64,000 nt of DNA, from assembly GCA_037044905.1 (NCBI GenBank), contig JBAOKB010000109.1:1-64000 (forward strand). Reading direction: 5' to 3'. Source of the stretch: Hortaea werneckii. Taxonomy: Eukaryota; Ascomycota; Dothideomycetes; Mycosphaerellales; Teratosphaeriaceae. A program made the position numbers and the translations under genes. Each line of letters opens with the position of its first letter. The first letter of the stretch is position 1. This document shows, one piece after another, positions 11,322-22,432 of this stretch. The notes under the pieces were generated by a model. That model ran no database searches and was not told the DNA's origin. It was given only the letters and a program-made list of their open reading frames with translations.

Positions 11322-14236
11322 GGTAGAATTACTTGTATGCAAGTAACGGTGTAGTCGAGGTGATGAGCGGTGAAGGGCGGCTTCGGCAATCCGCTCACGC
11401 GAAAGCCGGCCTATGCCCGGTCCAGATGATGAGGAAATCCAGGCTCGTGGGAGAACGTGAACGTTCACAAGACAAGGGTTGCTGGCGGGCAAAGAACAGA
11501 CAGTTGTAGAAGATAGGCAAGGTGCAACGGCAAGGGAGTCTGGAGCGACAATCGCTGCTAGAACGGGTCGCCGACGGTGGCAAAGAAAGCAGGGAGAGGC
11601 TTGCTTTAGATACAACAAGCACAGGTTGTCGCTCCCGGCGGGCGCAACCTTAGTCCATCAGACTTCGGTCGGCTAATAATAATGGCGCGGATAGCAGGAT
11701 TGTTGCGTGAAGACTCGACGGCTACCTGACCTGCCTGACGAGAGAGTTACAGTAGTAGTGACCTACCTGGTAGGGCCCTCCGAGTAGGAAAGCTCCGCGT
11801 GGGCGTGAGTGTGGGTGCTCATTCGGTGCCCAGCAGAGCCTGAGTAGTCGGGTAGACGTGCATTAATGTCGCATTGGGGCTGCAGGATGATAGGCTCCAG
11901 CTGCACAAGCGACCGACGAGTGCGGAAGCCGAGACGCCCACCATTATTCAACCTTGCACCGGTGCTTTGGGGGGCTTTGACTGGAGAGAGGGGCTGTTTG
12001 CTGCGACAGGACTAGGGGAGCTAGTCCATCTCAGTCCGGTGCTTTACACTACTAGGTACCCAAGCCCACACCCGGACCCCCCAAACCTGATACTGTACTA
12101 ATAAAGTACTATGTACCAACTGGTAGAATCCCGACACAGTGGTTAGCAGCTGACTTGGCTGTGTGTTTGTGTGTGTGATGTCGCCGAAGCGATCCCTGGG
12201 CCCTTCTGATCGCGAGGCTGGTGTCAAGCCCGCGTGGTGCGGTGAGATGGTGTGGCTCACGAGCTTCTGATCCCACCGGCCTGCCACTGTCTCAGATGGC
12301 GCCTCGTGATGACATGATCTGCCCAGCACATTAACCGGCATCGATCAGGACGCGATCGGGTCGGCTTGAACTAATTGCTCTTCCCCGGTACCCCTGGCCG
12401 TGAGGTGGATGGACGTCGCTTGAAGTCTTGCCCAGACGGACTGTTCGCTGGTAAGCTAGGTGGCAGGCGCGGTGAGCGCGATGGGCCACTCCCGCCGAGC
12501 CGAGGCGGCCGAATGGAAACCTTATCCCCAATCCTTGCCCATCCGCCTCTTCCACCAGAGCCCAACCTAAGACTATCAACATCATTGTACTTCAGGCGAG
12601 CTCTGCAGGCCGGCAATGAATCCCATTGAACCTGCAGAGCTCTTTTGAGTCACTTCAAATCGACACGAGCAAATCTCACTATGCCAAGCGAGCCCTCTTC
12701 ATAGGGCAAAAAAGGTGGCTGGCGACAACTCGTCACGCTTTGGCCCGCGATCGAGAAAAAAACGGCACTTCACCGCTGCTATGATATCTCGGCTGACGTA
12801 CACCTCGGAGCATCAAGGAAGATAGAGGAAAATCTCTGACTTCATGAGACGAGTCAGTCAGCCAGCCAGCAGCCGTCGAAAGCCTGGGTCTTCGTCTACG
12901 CAGAGATGGGAGATAGCCACTGACACCCTTCGTCACCGCTTGAGGAGTCGGGTAGGTAAGCAGAGGCAACTGTTATGGTAGATCCAAGCGAGATATCGAC
13001 AGGCGCGAGATTTGAGGGATCTCTCATGCAGACCAACCTGAAACATTGATACATTACCCGTACGACGCTCAATATACGATCGTGCAACGACTTCTTCGCG
13101 TGCGGCGCTCTGGGGCAGATCTCGCTGACAAGAAGACATGAGAGACGACGGTAGTGAAGTAGCAAAGACACTACTCTCCTTTCAACTGACTCATCTATGT
13201 AGCTTTGACAGCCTACAAGTATTCTCCTACAGGTGAAAAGTGTCTTGCAGATTCCCAACGCCATGTGAAAAAAATTACCCAATGTACATAGTACCTTCTT
13301 GTACCGCACTCTCGCATAACTTACTAAGCACTCATCCACATTAGAACCCGGCCTGAAACGAGACTGCAACGATCACGCATGGTGACCTGAGCCGGTGCTC
13401 CCCGCATTGAAGCACATGATGGCTGCTTACGGCGCACGCGCGCGCGCACATACCGCCAAAGGGCCCCTCTCTCCCAATGCCCACCTGGAGTCGCAAAGAG
13501 GACAGGTATACGTAGGGCAGCATCTGCAAGCCTCTTCCTAGGGTGTAGAACAGCTATCCTAGATCCTAGGTTCCGATTCTATCCTGTAACACATCGTGCT
13601 GCATGGGGCTTCGAAAGACTCGCTTCCCCAAACCCTTGGAGGGACTTTTGCGGTTTGTTGTCGTTTCTGAGCTCAAGGGTATCACTGCAACTTTCATTTA
13701 AGCTCGTGCCGTTTTCGAGTGGGACTTGTTCTCTAGTCTTGCTGCATGCAAAGCTAGCTGAATTCTTTACGGCCCCCGATTGACCCTGTTGAGAAGAGGA
13801 CACATGGGAGCTCTTATGCACGACGTTCAGGTATATAGTCATTAATGCAAAGGACTGAAAGGGGTACGAGAGTAAGGTAAAACATGCATTCGTTCCTCTA
13901 CCACATTACCCTTTAGCAGAATTTAGCTGATATCGCCTCAGCGCGAAGAAAGGCTCGTTGTGAGTGTGTCAACGACATATCAAGACGCTGGGACGCAACG
14001 CCCCCCAAGAAAGGACATCAAAATAAGGTTCTTTGTCCTCCAAAGAAAATGACTTTTTTTCCTGGCCCGTTTCCCGTGTTTTCCCCATGTCTGATTGTCT
14101 GTAAAATCTGTTTCACAATTCATATCGTCATCTATCACGCAGACCGGCAAGCAATGGCCTCAACAACGAACTCCACTTTTCCCAATAGGCAAGAGAGCCA
14201 GCCATCCACCCTCTGCCTGACGGTTCTCGCTCGCAT
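11322..14236. other. Long intergenic region upstream of the bZIP gene
   Basis: About 2.9 kb with no gene I can support on either strand. The first kilobase is probably bZIP promoter and leader. A gt-rich run (tgtgtttgtgtgtgtg at ~12161-12176) and a cg/gc-rich alternating run (gcgcacgcgcgcgcg at ~13431-13445) are present. Open frames of 60-157 codons have no domains and overlap on opposite strands. Confidence 0.4.
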
Positions 14237-15365
14237 TTAATGCTGCTGTTCTGCTTCGAATTCGGCGAGAGTGGGGATGCTTCTCCCGGTAAGAAGAGCT
14301 AAGATGCCTTTCCGTTAGCAAGTCCTCAGTGATAACTCTTTGCGGGTACTCACCTTGCCGCTTGGCCTGCACATAAGCTGATAGTCGTCTGTTCCTGTCT
14401 GTAAGGGCCTGATCGATGTCATTCGCCTTCTTATACAACCTTTCCTGGATCTCCGTTGCGGGATCGCCGTCTTTTAGGTGGATGAGAGCCTTGAAAGATG
14501 GTCTCACCTTGACGTAGCCTTCTTCATCGAGGTCCGACGTATCTGCATAAGCACACAGTCGGTGTTCCCGCCACAGCTCCCGGGATGCGGTTAGTATGCC
14601 ACCTACCGTAATGCCTGTCTTGGATTTAATCGACACTGGGACTGGCGGGAGTGTTCCAGGTAAGCGGCGGCGTGCTCTATCATTACAGCACGCCGTTGTC
14701 GCCTCCATTTCGTACACGGGCGGCTGACATATGAGCATTGATTGACAGCGTTTGCCTAACCGTGGCAGCTTGCTGTGGGGGCTGAACTTTGCAGTTACCT
14801 CGAGTGTGTTTGACTGCGGCTCAGGCTCCGATGAATTGCTGTGTATTTGTCGGCTCAGCCAGTCTAATCGCCTGTCTGACAAGTCAAACTTCGGACAGCA
14901 TTGGAATTCGCCCCATAGACCGAGGCTACGCTTGTCGAAGCACGTAGAAAAGTTGGACTCCGAGTCTGCCTTCAGACCGAGGTAATGTTAAATTTTGGAC
15001 GAGCTGCTTATTAGTGCTGAGAAGGTCTGACAGACTTGCTGAGCAGCCAAGATTGATTTTGGCGGAAGCTTGAGAAGTATCATCTCCAGCAACTCGGGTA
15101 CCTGAAAGACCTGCTGCGCTTTTACAGCTGAGGCTTCGTTCGGTTGACTGTTTGCGAAGCTAACCCCCAGACTATGAGCCAGGTACTTTCCAATACCTTC
15201 TGCGTCGTCACATAGCTGTGTCAGGAGGTCATCCCCAAGTGTACGATCGGCGGAGCTCAGCTGGCGTACAGCGTGGAGTCTACCGGACAGTCTTTGGTAG
15301 TGATCTCGAACTTCTTGCGCTCGCTGCTTGTGCGTTTGCTGAGTAGCACAAGCCTCGTTCGACAT
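14237..15365 (-). pseudogene. F-box protein gene with one in-frame nonsense codon
   Basis: Reading on the minus strand from ATG 15365, exon 1 runs to 14354 and exon 2 is 14298-14237. The 55-nt intron starts gtgagt, has branch gctaac and ends ttag. The frame then gives 357 codons and ends TLAEFEAEQQH, a usual end for this family. An F-box (VFQVPELLEMILLKLPPKSILAAQQVCQTF) lies at ~88-118. In this family it recruits Skp1 for ubiquitin ligases. At 14990-14988 a TAA interrupts codon 126, just after the F-box. Both sides share one frame, and no plausible intron removes it (the only GT...AG there would be ~35 nt). The codon fits a CAA-to-TAA change, so this is a recent pseudogene or a truncated allele. 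Confidence 0.72.
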
Positions 15366-16418
15366 TTCGGCATACAAACCTGGTGTTGACGAGTTGTCCT
15401 CAGAATCAATCGTTGCTCAGGAACTTGAGCGTTGCGAAGATCTTTCAAGAAGAACGAGGTGTCATTTCACAACTTTGAACCGAGACAAGACAATTCATCA
15501 TTTGTAGATTACACGTGCACCATTCACAGAATAGACAATCTCGTGAAAGGAAAGGGAAGACACAGGCGGCTATCACAAGTGCCGAAGAGTGTGGCGCATG
15601 AAGCCTTGTCGCCGGCAAGCGCACGTCAACGTCGGGTGGAGATGCCGGAATCTTGATGCCTCAGGCACAATGCCGGTGTCCACATCCCTCCAGCTGCCCA
15701 TGTGCAGACGACCACGGGAGGTCCTCATGCAGGTGGGCGCTTGCTCCCAGTCCCTCTGACACAAGTCTATCTTGCAGGAGAGGGCTTTATGAAAATTCAT
15801 GATTATCCATCTGAGCTTCAAGACGATTCAGGAAGAGCAAATTTGATTCAAATAAATTTACATTTGTTAAAACTTCGAACAGATCGATGCGAAAATGATT
15901 TCGTAACAATCATATAAGTACTAACTACCCTACAATCAAATGCACTCCGGTTGGGGTTGTAGCGGTCTTTCCCGGTATTGCCAAACTTTTGCTCCCCCGC
16001 CGCCCGGTCCACTTCCACTGCGGACGCAGGAATGACAGAGAGCTTTCGATACCGTCCAACGGTGCGCACCTCAGAGGCGACTAGTCTTTAGCGGTATTCT
16101 TGTCCTCGAAGGAGCCGCGACGTGTGAGTTCCAGGAGTGTTGAGGTGTTGAGGCGTGGGAAGCATGCTGCTGATTTTCAGAAGCTTCAACTTGACAGCCC
16201 AGTCAAAAATGCGCGCGTCTCTGCCCGCATGCCCCTCGCTGGAGTCAGAATCATTGCAGAACATTGGAATGCGCATGGTATGGTTGAATAGTTCCGCAGT
16301 TCGTCCAGTGGGTCGGCATGCAGATTGAAAAGCTCATGGACCGATTTTGAGTAAAAATACATATGCGAATCGTTCATGCGGAACTTGTCGCGTCATCCAT
16401 CGTCCGGGCGCGACGTGC
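15366..16418. other. Intergenic stretch, no gene seen
   Basis: Promoter side of the F-box gene and 3' flank of the bL21m gene. A short A/T-rich patch lies at ~15785-15925. No coding signal is supported. Confidence 0.4.
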
Positions 16419-17297
16419 TTAGTCTAATTCCTCTTCGCTGCCGCCCTCAATTTCTTCCAAACTCTTGACACGCACTTCCTTCACGCGCAGTATCGTGTAC
16501 CGATGCTTACTCTTCACGTGCTTCACCTTTCGCTGTCTCCTCTTCGTCTTCTCCTTGACGCGCATCGGCTCGCTCTCCACACCCATCACTACTGCCCGGC
16601 AGACGTACATTCTCTCGTCAATGTAGGAGTACTTGCCCTTCGCAAGGTGCGGGATGAAATGCGGGGCTGCCACTCGGTTTGCTGAAGGCCCTGCAGGCGT
16701 CTCGATAGGCGAGTTGGGGTCCGGCATCACCTTAATCTCGCTTCCAAGGTTGCCTGTCGTTGGGTCGTTGACAGTTATTGTCGTCATGGTGTTGCTCTTC
16801 ATCTTTGGTGGTGCAGCCGCAGCTTTGAGAGTATAATCCCTACTGCCCAGCAAGCTTGCTTTGTTCAGACGCAGGACATCACCCGGCTCCACACCCTTCA
16901 TCAGGAAGGGTAGGCGGACAGTGTCACCTTGTGTGAGGAGATAGGGTCGGTCGTACAGATGTGCGGAGATGTAGTGGGGGCCTTGAGCTTGCAGGACCGG
17001 GAGGAGCTCACGTACGGAGTCGGAAAGGGCTGGCGGAGAGGCGGAGGGGGAAGGGAGCTTCGGCTCGTCGCTCGAGACAGAGGGCCTATATGGTACTGGC
17101 GGTGGCTTTCTGCTTGGGTGTAGCGCTCGTCTCTCGGTGGAAGCGTGATTTCCGGAGTTGGCGAGTGGAGGAGGGACATGGCTTCCTTCAGTCGTGTGTG
17201 AGACGGTAGATAAACTCGCCGCCCATGGTAGCAAGAAAGTCGGTGGTAAAGACCATTGCGAATCAAGCAGCGCGCGCTTCAGATTGCGTGTGAGCAT
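16419..17297 (-). CDS. Mitochondrial large-subunit ribosomal protein bL21m
   Basis: Single exon of 292 aa from ATG 17297. The N-terminus (MLTRNLKRALLDSQWSLPPTFLLPW) is a basic amphipathic presequence. A Pro/Ser-rich linker leads to an L21 core: HISAHLYDRPYLLTQGDTVRLPFLMKG, GDVLRLNKASLLGSRDYTL, then YIDERMYVCRAVVMGVESEPMRVKEKTKRRQRKVKHVKSKHRYTILRV-type residues rich in Lys/Arg that bind 23S-like rRNA. An acidic tail ends the protein. L21 is a structural protein of the mitochondrial 54S subunit. The frame stays open upstream to 17681, but that would run through the divergent promoter and the start of NSA2, so the presequence ATG is preferred. Confidence 0.85.
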   Translation of the reverse strand: MLTRNLKRALLDSQWSLPPTFLLPWAASLSTVSHTTEGSHVPPPLANSGNHASTERRALHPSRKPPPVPYRPSVSSDEPKLPSPSASPPALSDSVRELLPVLQAQGPHYISAHLYDRPYLLTQGDTVRLPFLMKGVEPGDVLRLNKASLLGSRDYTLKAAAAPPKMKSNTMTTITVNDPTTGNLGSEIKVMPDPNSPIETPAGPSANRVAAPHFIPHLAKGKYSYIDERMYVCRAVVMGVESEPMRVKEKTKRRQRKVKHVKSKHRYTILRVKEVRVKSLEEIEGGSEEELD

Positions 17298-17516
17298 TAT
17301 CGCGGTGGTATATAAGACTACCTCCTTGATGCGACTTCCAATGCCGTCCTTCGCCAGCTTGAAGTCTGCTCTCCTGCTCGGGAGTCCGCAGGCGGCCAAA
17401 ATTCCGCCCGTCCCAGCCAGGCGAGATTTTGTCCTCAAAACTTCGCCACTCCACCATCCGCTGCTGACCCTCTCCACTCTTCCGCCACAAGGCATACCCA
17501 GGCATATTCCACCAAC
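17298..17516. promoter_or_regulatory. Divergent promoter between bL21m and NSA2
   Basis: Only 219 bp separate the two start codons, so the genes must share or abut their control region. A tataag motif at ~17310 lies close to the bL21m side, and CT-rich leader sequence (ctgaccctctccactcttcc) precedes the NSA2 ATG. No named operator was recognised. Confidence 0.6.
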
Positions 17517-18302
17517 ATGCCTCAGAACGAATACATTGAGCGCTTTCAAAAGCAACATGGTCGCCGTCTCGACCACTTCGAACGCACCCGTAAGCGTGCC
17601 GCGAGAGAAGGCCACAATGCCTCCAAGGAAGCTCAGAACCTGCGCGGTCTGCGTGCCAAGATGCACCAGCAGAAGCGCCACAAGGAGAAGATTCAGATGA
17701 AGAAGCAGATCAAGCAGCAGGAGGAGAAGAATGTCAAGTCTGCCGACGACTCGGGACCAAGCAGCCAGCCTTTGCCATCGTACCTGCTGGACCGTGGACA
17801 GGAGAAGAACGCCAAGGCGCTGAGTAGCGCCATCAAGAATAAGCGTGCAGAGAAGGCTGCCAAATTCTCAGTACCGCTGCCGAAGGTGCGGGGTATTAGC
17901 GAGGAGGAAATGTTCAAGGTGGTTAAGACGGGCAAGAAGACGGCCAAGAAGAGCTGGAAGAGAATGATCACGAAACCTACCTTCGTCGGCCCCGATTTCA
18001 CGAGACGTCCAGTCAAGTACGAACGTTTTATCAGGCCAATGGGTCTGCGATACAAGAAGGCGAATGTGACGCATCCAGAGTTGGGTGTGACGGTTCAACT
18101 GCCGATCATCTCCGTCAAGAAGAACCCGCAAAACCCAATGTACACTCAGCTCGGTGTGCTTACCAAGGGTACGATCATCGAGGTCAATGTGTCGGAGCTG
18201 GGTCTGGTAACGGCGGGCGGCAAGGTCGTCTGGGGCAGATGGGCTCAGGTTACCAACAACTGCGAAAATGACGGGTGCGTGAATGCGGTATTGCTGGTTT
18301 AA
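17517..18302 (+). CDS. NSA2: 60S ribosome biogenesis factor Nsa2
   Basis: Intronless, 261 aa, the usual length of the family. The N-terminus (MPQNEYIERFQKQHGRRLDHFERTRKRAAREGH) is the highly conserved Nsa2 start, followed by a Lys/Gln-rich helix. The C-terminal half has the eS8-like beta domain (RYKKANVTHPELGVTVQLPIISVKKNPQNPMYTQLGVLTKGTIIEVNVSELGLVTAGGKVVWGRWAQVTN). Nsa2 joins nucleolar pre-60S particles and is needed for processing of the 27S pre-rRNA and for later release steps. It is divergent from mitochondrial bL21m over a 219-bp shared promoter, linking two ribosome-related genes. The identification is firm because the match runs end to end. Confidence 0.95.
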   Translation: MPQNEYIERFQKQHGRRLDHFERTRKRAAREGHNASKEAQNLRGLRAKMHQQKRHKEKIQMKKQIKQQEEKNVKSADDSGPSSQPLPSYLLDRGQEKNAKALSSAIKNKRAEKAAKFSVPLPKVRGISEEEMFKVVKTGKKTAKKSWKRMITKPTFVGPDFTRRPVKYERFIRPMGLRYKKANVTHPELGVTVQLPIISVKKNPQNPMYTQLGVLTKGTIIEVNVSELGLVTAGGKVVWGRWAQVTNNCENDGCVNAVLLV

Positions 18303-19233
18303 GAATTGAGATGGTTCTACATGACGGAAGGGTTTTGTACCAGAAGAGTTCTACTTGTGAATATTAGCGAGGCGTCTGGAGTATGAAAAGCGTGCATCCA
18401 AACAATACATCGACCATTTTCTCGGAAGTGTGTCATGCGACCCAAACTTGCTCCCGGCCAGCTACGACCAGTCAGTGTGTTCCACTGACTCGTCGTTGAG
18501 CGCCGAGAAATGACCTCAACCTCGCAAAAAGCAAGCGCACAAATGTGCAGAGCACGTGAACAGCAGTTGAACTCTGGTATTAATCTTCGGCAAGAGTGTG
18601 CTTCCTGGTGAGCTTGTGCGGACATGATTACCTGAGAGACCACACCAGCTGCGGCCCTAATTAGTGTGGTCACACTGCTCTGTGTAACGCAGTCGCCCAT
18701 CCTTGCGAGACCAATCCATGCGCCGCACAATTGCCGCAAGCCTTGCTACGCAGGACGACCCAGCGCGACAAGCGAGACGTTCCCGGGAAAGATCTTCAGC
18801 ACACGCGCTCTTGACAGGATCAAGACTACATCCACACTTCGGTTGAGCAAGAACCAGAACAAGGCGAATACCAACTTTCCATTGGGAATCCTTAGTGAGG
18901 CGATGTAACAAGAATGTCAAATCTTAAGCGTTTGGATCTGAGGCAATAGCGAAATATCAGGGGATTTTGGAATTCATTGCATTCAAGGAGTGTCAGGCAG
19001 TCACAAGATGTTGAAGTCTCGCAAGCAGCCGAAGAGCAAATTTCCATCTCTCCTCGTCCCGCCGCACTCGTATTCAGATGCGTCCCAACATATTTCATTG
19101 TCCCATCCAGCTCATCGTGCATCGTTCCACCCACCACCCCGACATCCTGCTTACCATATCTCCCCCATCTTCTTTCTTCCTCGACCTGCCACATAGCACG
19201 TAACTGTGCAGGCATCCCCAGGCAGACTTAAGA
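18303..19233. other. Intergenic stretch without a gene
   Basis: Convergent 3' flanks of NSA2 and the small secreted protein gene. No open frame has coding character. Confidence 0.4.
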
Positions 19234-19812
19234 TCACAAAAGTCCGCCAGGGATAAGTACGAGGCCGTTGACGGTTCTAGTGAGGAGGCCGATGAGACCA
19301 GCGAGCAGACCAGGAACGCCAAGCTGCTTCAGCAGATCGACCAAGAACGAAAGGTCAATGGCGATGTTGTTACCGTTGAGGATAGCGATGTTGGCCTAGA
19401 AGACATCCAGGTCAGAATCCCTTCGCATGCAATGAACAATCCGTGCGCCTGTCTGCGCCTTCCGATCTTTACTTACGACTTCAGCACAGTCCAAGACAGA
19501 GATCCCAAGGTTGGCACACTTGGTGAAGAATTGGGCACCGTTGTTGACTGGCGTCGTTCCTGAGCCGGATCCGCCGCCACCGCCAATGCTGATGGAGTTG
19601 CCGTTGAGGCCGGCGATGTTCAAGAGATCCGTGCAGTCAGCGACAGAGAGGCCGACGTTGACACATTGAGTGATGAATTGACCGCCATTGTTAGTGCCGG
19701 TTGGTGTTGCAACGGCAGTTGTCTTGGTGGTCTTGGTAGACTTGGGGGTCGTTGGGGTTGCGAACACGGAAAGTGCTGCCGTGGCAAAGCAGAAGAGATA
19801 CTTGGGAAGCAT
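19234..19812 (-). CDS. Small secreted protein with two internal repeats
   Basis: Exons 19812-19477 and 19395-19234 on the minus strand give 165 aa; the 81-nt intron (gtaagt...tctag) is in phase 0. The start MLPKYLFCFATAALSVFA is a signal peptide with a likely cut before TPTTP, followed by a Thr/Lys-rich stretch. Two copies of a ~35-residue unit follow. The first is GGQFITQCVNVGLSVADC and continues TDLLNIAGLNGNSISI. The second is GAQFFTKCANLGISVLDC, and after splicing continues AEVANIAILNGNNIAI. They are separated by a Gly/Ser loop. Each unit has two cysteines at matching positions (QCVN..ADC, KCAN..LDC). A hydrophobic C-terminus (LLKQLGVPGLLAGLIGLL ... LIPGGLL) ends the protein. No family is recognised; a wall, surface or effector role is possible but not shown. 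Confidence 0.78.
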
Positions 19813-22432
19813 TTTGACTGGATGTCTGTCGCTGTGTTTGTAGGGGGCAAGAACGAATGCAGATCTGGTCTGGCTGAACTATTGAATGCTGTTGGGATGA
19901 GAAAAAATTGTTGATGGCGGTAGATGGAGTGGTCTTTTATATCCGTTGTCCAGAGTTCTGAGTCCCCCCTGCTTTGGTCGTTTGGATAATGGCCTGAAGA
20001 TGGTGCATGCTCTCTCCTCTTCATCCCGTCTCTTGTCACATACTAGCGGATTGCTCCAGCTAGCCACGAACATGTTTACCGTCATGCCTATCGACGATCG
20101 AGCAATAATCGCAAGTCTGAGGGCCTTTCTGATCGCCATCGATAGTCGTGTGACAGGCTGGTACAGCCCACGAGGCATCCCCGTGCATGCCAAGATGCAT
20201 GAGCACTGTCGAGCAGACGGATGGATATTTTCGCTTCGAGGAGAGGTCGTTTTTCTTGCTATCGGCTCAAAGACCTCGAATGCCTCAGAACTGCCGTCTA
20301 TATTGGCGAAGCTGAAGTGGCGAGCTGTGGCTGCAGTTTGTATCCGTTCTTGGCGACCTCCGCCCTTGCATTGCCCGTTTCTCCCGGCAGCCACGGCCTT
20401 GGTCCAGTGCCATAGCGGCCTATAACGTTGCTGGCCTTCCACCATTGGTTCAAGACAATAATGAATACTACCAGAGATGGGATCAAACCTAGGGACTGAT
20501 GTCGGCGGCGTGTGCAACCCATACGGTGTGTGCCGCTACAAGCAAAGGGCAACCCGTTGAATGCGAGAATGAGCACTGTATGTACAGGGGTACCTGGGTG
20601 AGCTATGGTTTTACTGAAGGTGTACCATTGGAAACAGTGAAGGGTCCCCATTCATTCCATAATGGCAACATGGGAATTACAAGCCACGGATCGTTGTGTG
20701 GGTTTCATTGGCAGCGCAGCCCGGGTCAACAGATGCTGGAAGTACTAAATTCTGGCATTCACGTTTCACTGGATATACAGCTGGACGGCCGCTCCGTGTC
20801 TCCGCACATCCTGTGTGAAAATGAGGTCTGCGTGACAACACATGTGTATCCTGTACACCTGGTACATGGACGTGGGCATGGCATCGCCTTCATAAGAGGA
20901 AAGGCTGGTCCTTTTCTTCGTTCGCGTGCGGGTCATATCTCCTTCCGAATGTGTCCTTTCCATGGCGGGCTGAGTTCCAATTATGGGCATGCCGCGGGCA
21001 TCAAACTGACGTTGAATGAATCGGTAGACATGGACAGGGACGCTGTCTTTACCGAGGCGGGAAGGATTCGAAACGGTCCGCGAAAATCATGGCAGCGGCA
21101 CGCACAAAGCTCGCGGGGTTGACTTCCCGCTGCCATGCATCTGCATAACCTGCAGCAGATGACGGGAAAGTCCTATACAATATAAGCGTAGATGTCAAGG
21201 CTCTTGGCACCGTGGACATTGGCTGGCGCAATACATCATTGCACAGTGGATGTACACAGGCGCCAGGCCAGGCTATGTGGCCACTGACAGCTTCGTCATT
21301 CTCTCTAGAGGACAATGACTTGTCACTGTGGCACCGATGCCAGAGCGAGGTGACAACTCCTAATTGCCGGCTGACTAGCCTACTCCTATCATGACAAACC
21401 GCCATCGGTAAAGGTGTCTACGAAAGAAACATCACCGAGATGTACCACCATCATCCTATACACCGGCTAATCACACAATCCTCTTTGTCCACTTTCTTGT
21501 GGGACGAAGCAATGAGACAGACCTCAATCTGCGTGGCTTGAAAGACGACGCACCACTGCATGGAACCAGATCGTTACCAAAGTGGTGGTTCCGACACGGC
21601 ACACCCCGGTGAGGATCCAAATCCATAAGACTTAGCTTGAGCAAGACTCGCTAAGAAAACCCGTGCCCTGGAGACTTCATTGGCCATGACCTTCTGTGGG
21701 AAACGCTCGACTTTGCTCCTAGAACCTGCCACTGACGTTGATTCCCATGTCGGTAGCTGATCATCTGCTGCTTTCGGTACTGGCTCGCTACGTGCACACG
21801 AGACTCGCCACCTTTCGTTGTTGCTAACTGGTCTAGCGTTAAACAATCCCGACCGACTCCCACAGTTTCCGCATACTCAGTATTGACACTAAGGACGCTC
21901 CATCGGCACGCTCTCGGGAGCATTCCTTGGGACAATGAAGGCCACCCTGGACAAACCCTTTAAGGTCAAACGAAGCGAGAGACTTGGTCGGTTTGTGTCG
22001 ATCCTCGGCAACAACGGCATCTTATTCGTGGCCAAGGTACAACTCTGAGTTGATTCAGGCGGCTCCACGGGAGAACGGCGAGAGGAAAGGCGGTGATTGC
22101 ATGGCGTTTCGGGAAAGGCAAGGGAAAGCCATCACCTTGCGGGATGGAGTGAGTTGGAATGCGGACCGTCGCTTCGAACACGATGCTGTTACTGAGCATT
22201 TCAAGAGAGAGCTTGGACCCCTAACGAGTCAGTATCCGTTGCATATGCTTTTTGAGAAGTCATGCTCCAAGAATGGGTATTGATGTACGAGTGATATGGC
22301 GAGAAGCAAAGATAACCTTGACAAAGGATTCCCTTGTCATTTTCAAAAGTGCTCAAAGCATTGAGGCATGCTTGGAGTTAAGCGACTTGTAGCATTGCAT
22401 TGCTCTGTACTACTTTCGGTACATGACAGCAA
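19813..22432. other. Intergenic stretch of 2.6 kb without a supported gene
   Basis: Open frames of ~200 codons exist on both strands over the same DNA (19.9-21.1 kb) but show no domain, signal peptide or intron logic, and Cys/His/Gly are scattered. I treat them as chance. The first 100 bp hold the secreted protein promoter. Confidence 0.4.

Noticed and set aside
11319..11618. N-terminal 99-residue extension of the bZIP protein
   Set aside because: The frame is open but the added sequence has no conserved look; the ATG at 11321 has a better context. Left as an alternative.
14953..14990. A ~35-nt intron that would remove the F-box gene's TAA
   Set aside because: Donor gtccaa is poor, length is below any other intron here, and both flanking parts already share one frame.
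16419..17681. 420-aa version of bL21m starting at 17681
   Set aside because: The extra 128 codons run antisense through the promoter and first exon of NSA2; a clear mitochondrial presequence begins at 17297.
20499..21122. 207-codon plus-strand frame, with a 212-codon minus-strand frame beside it (19879-20517)
   Set aside because: No signal peptide, domain, intron logic or compositional bias; open frames overlap on both strands, which points to chance.
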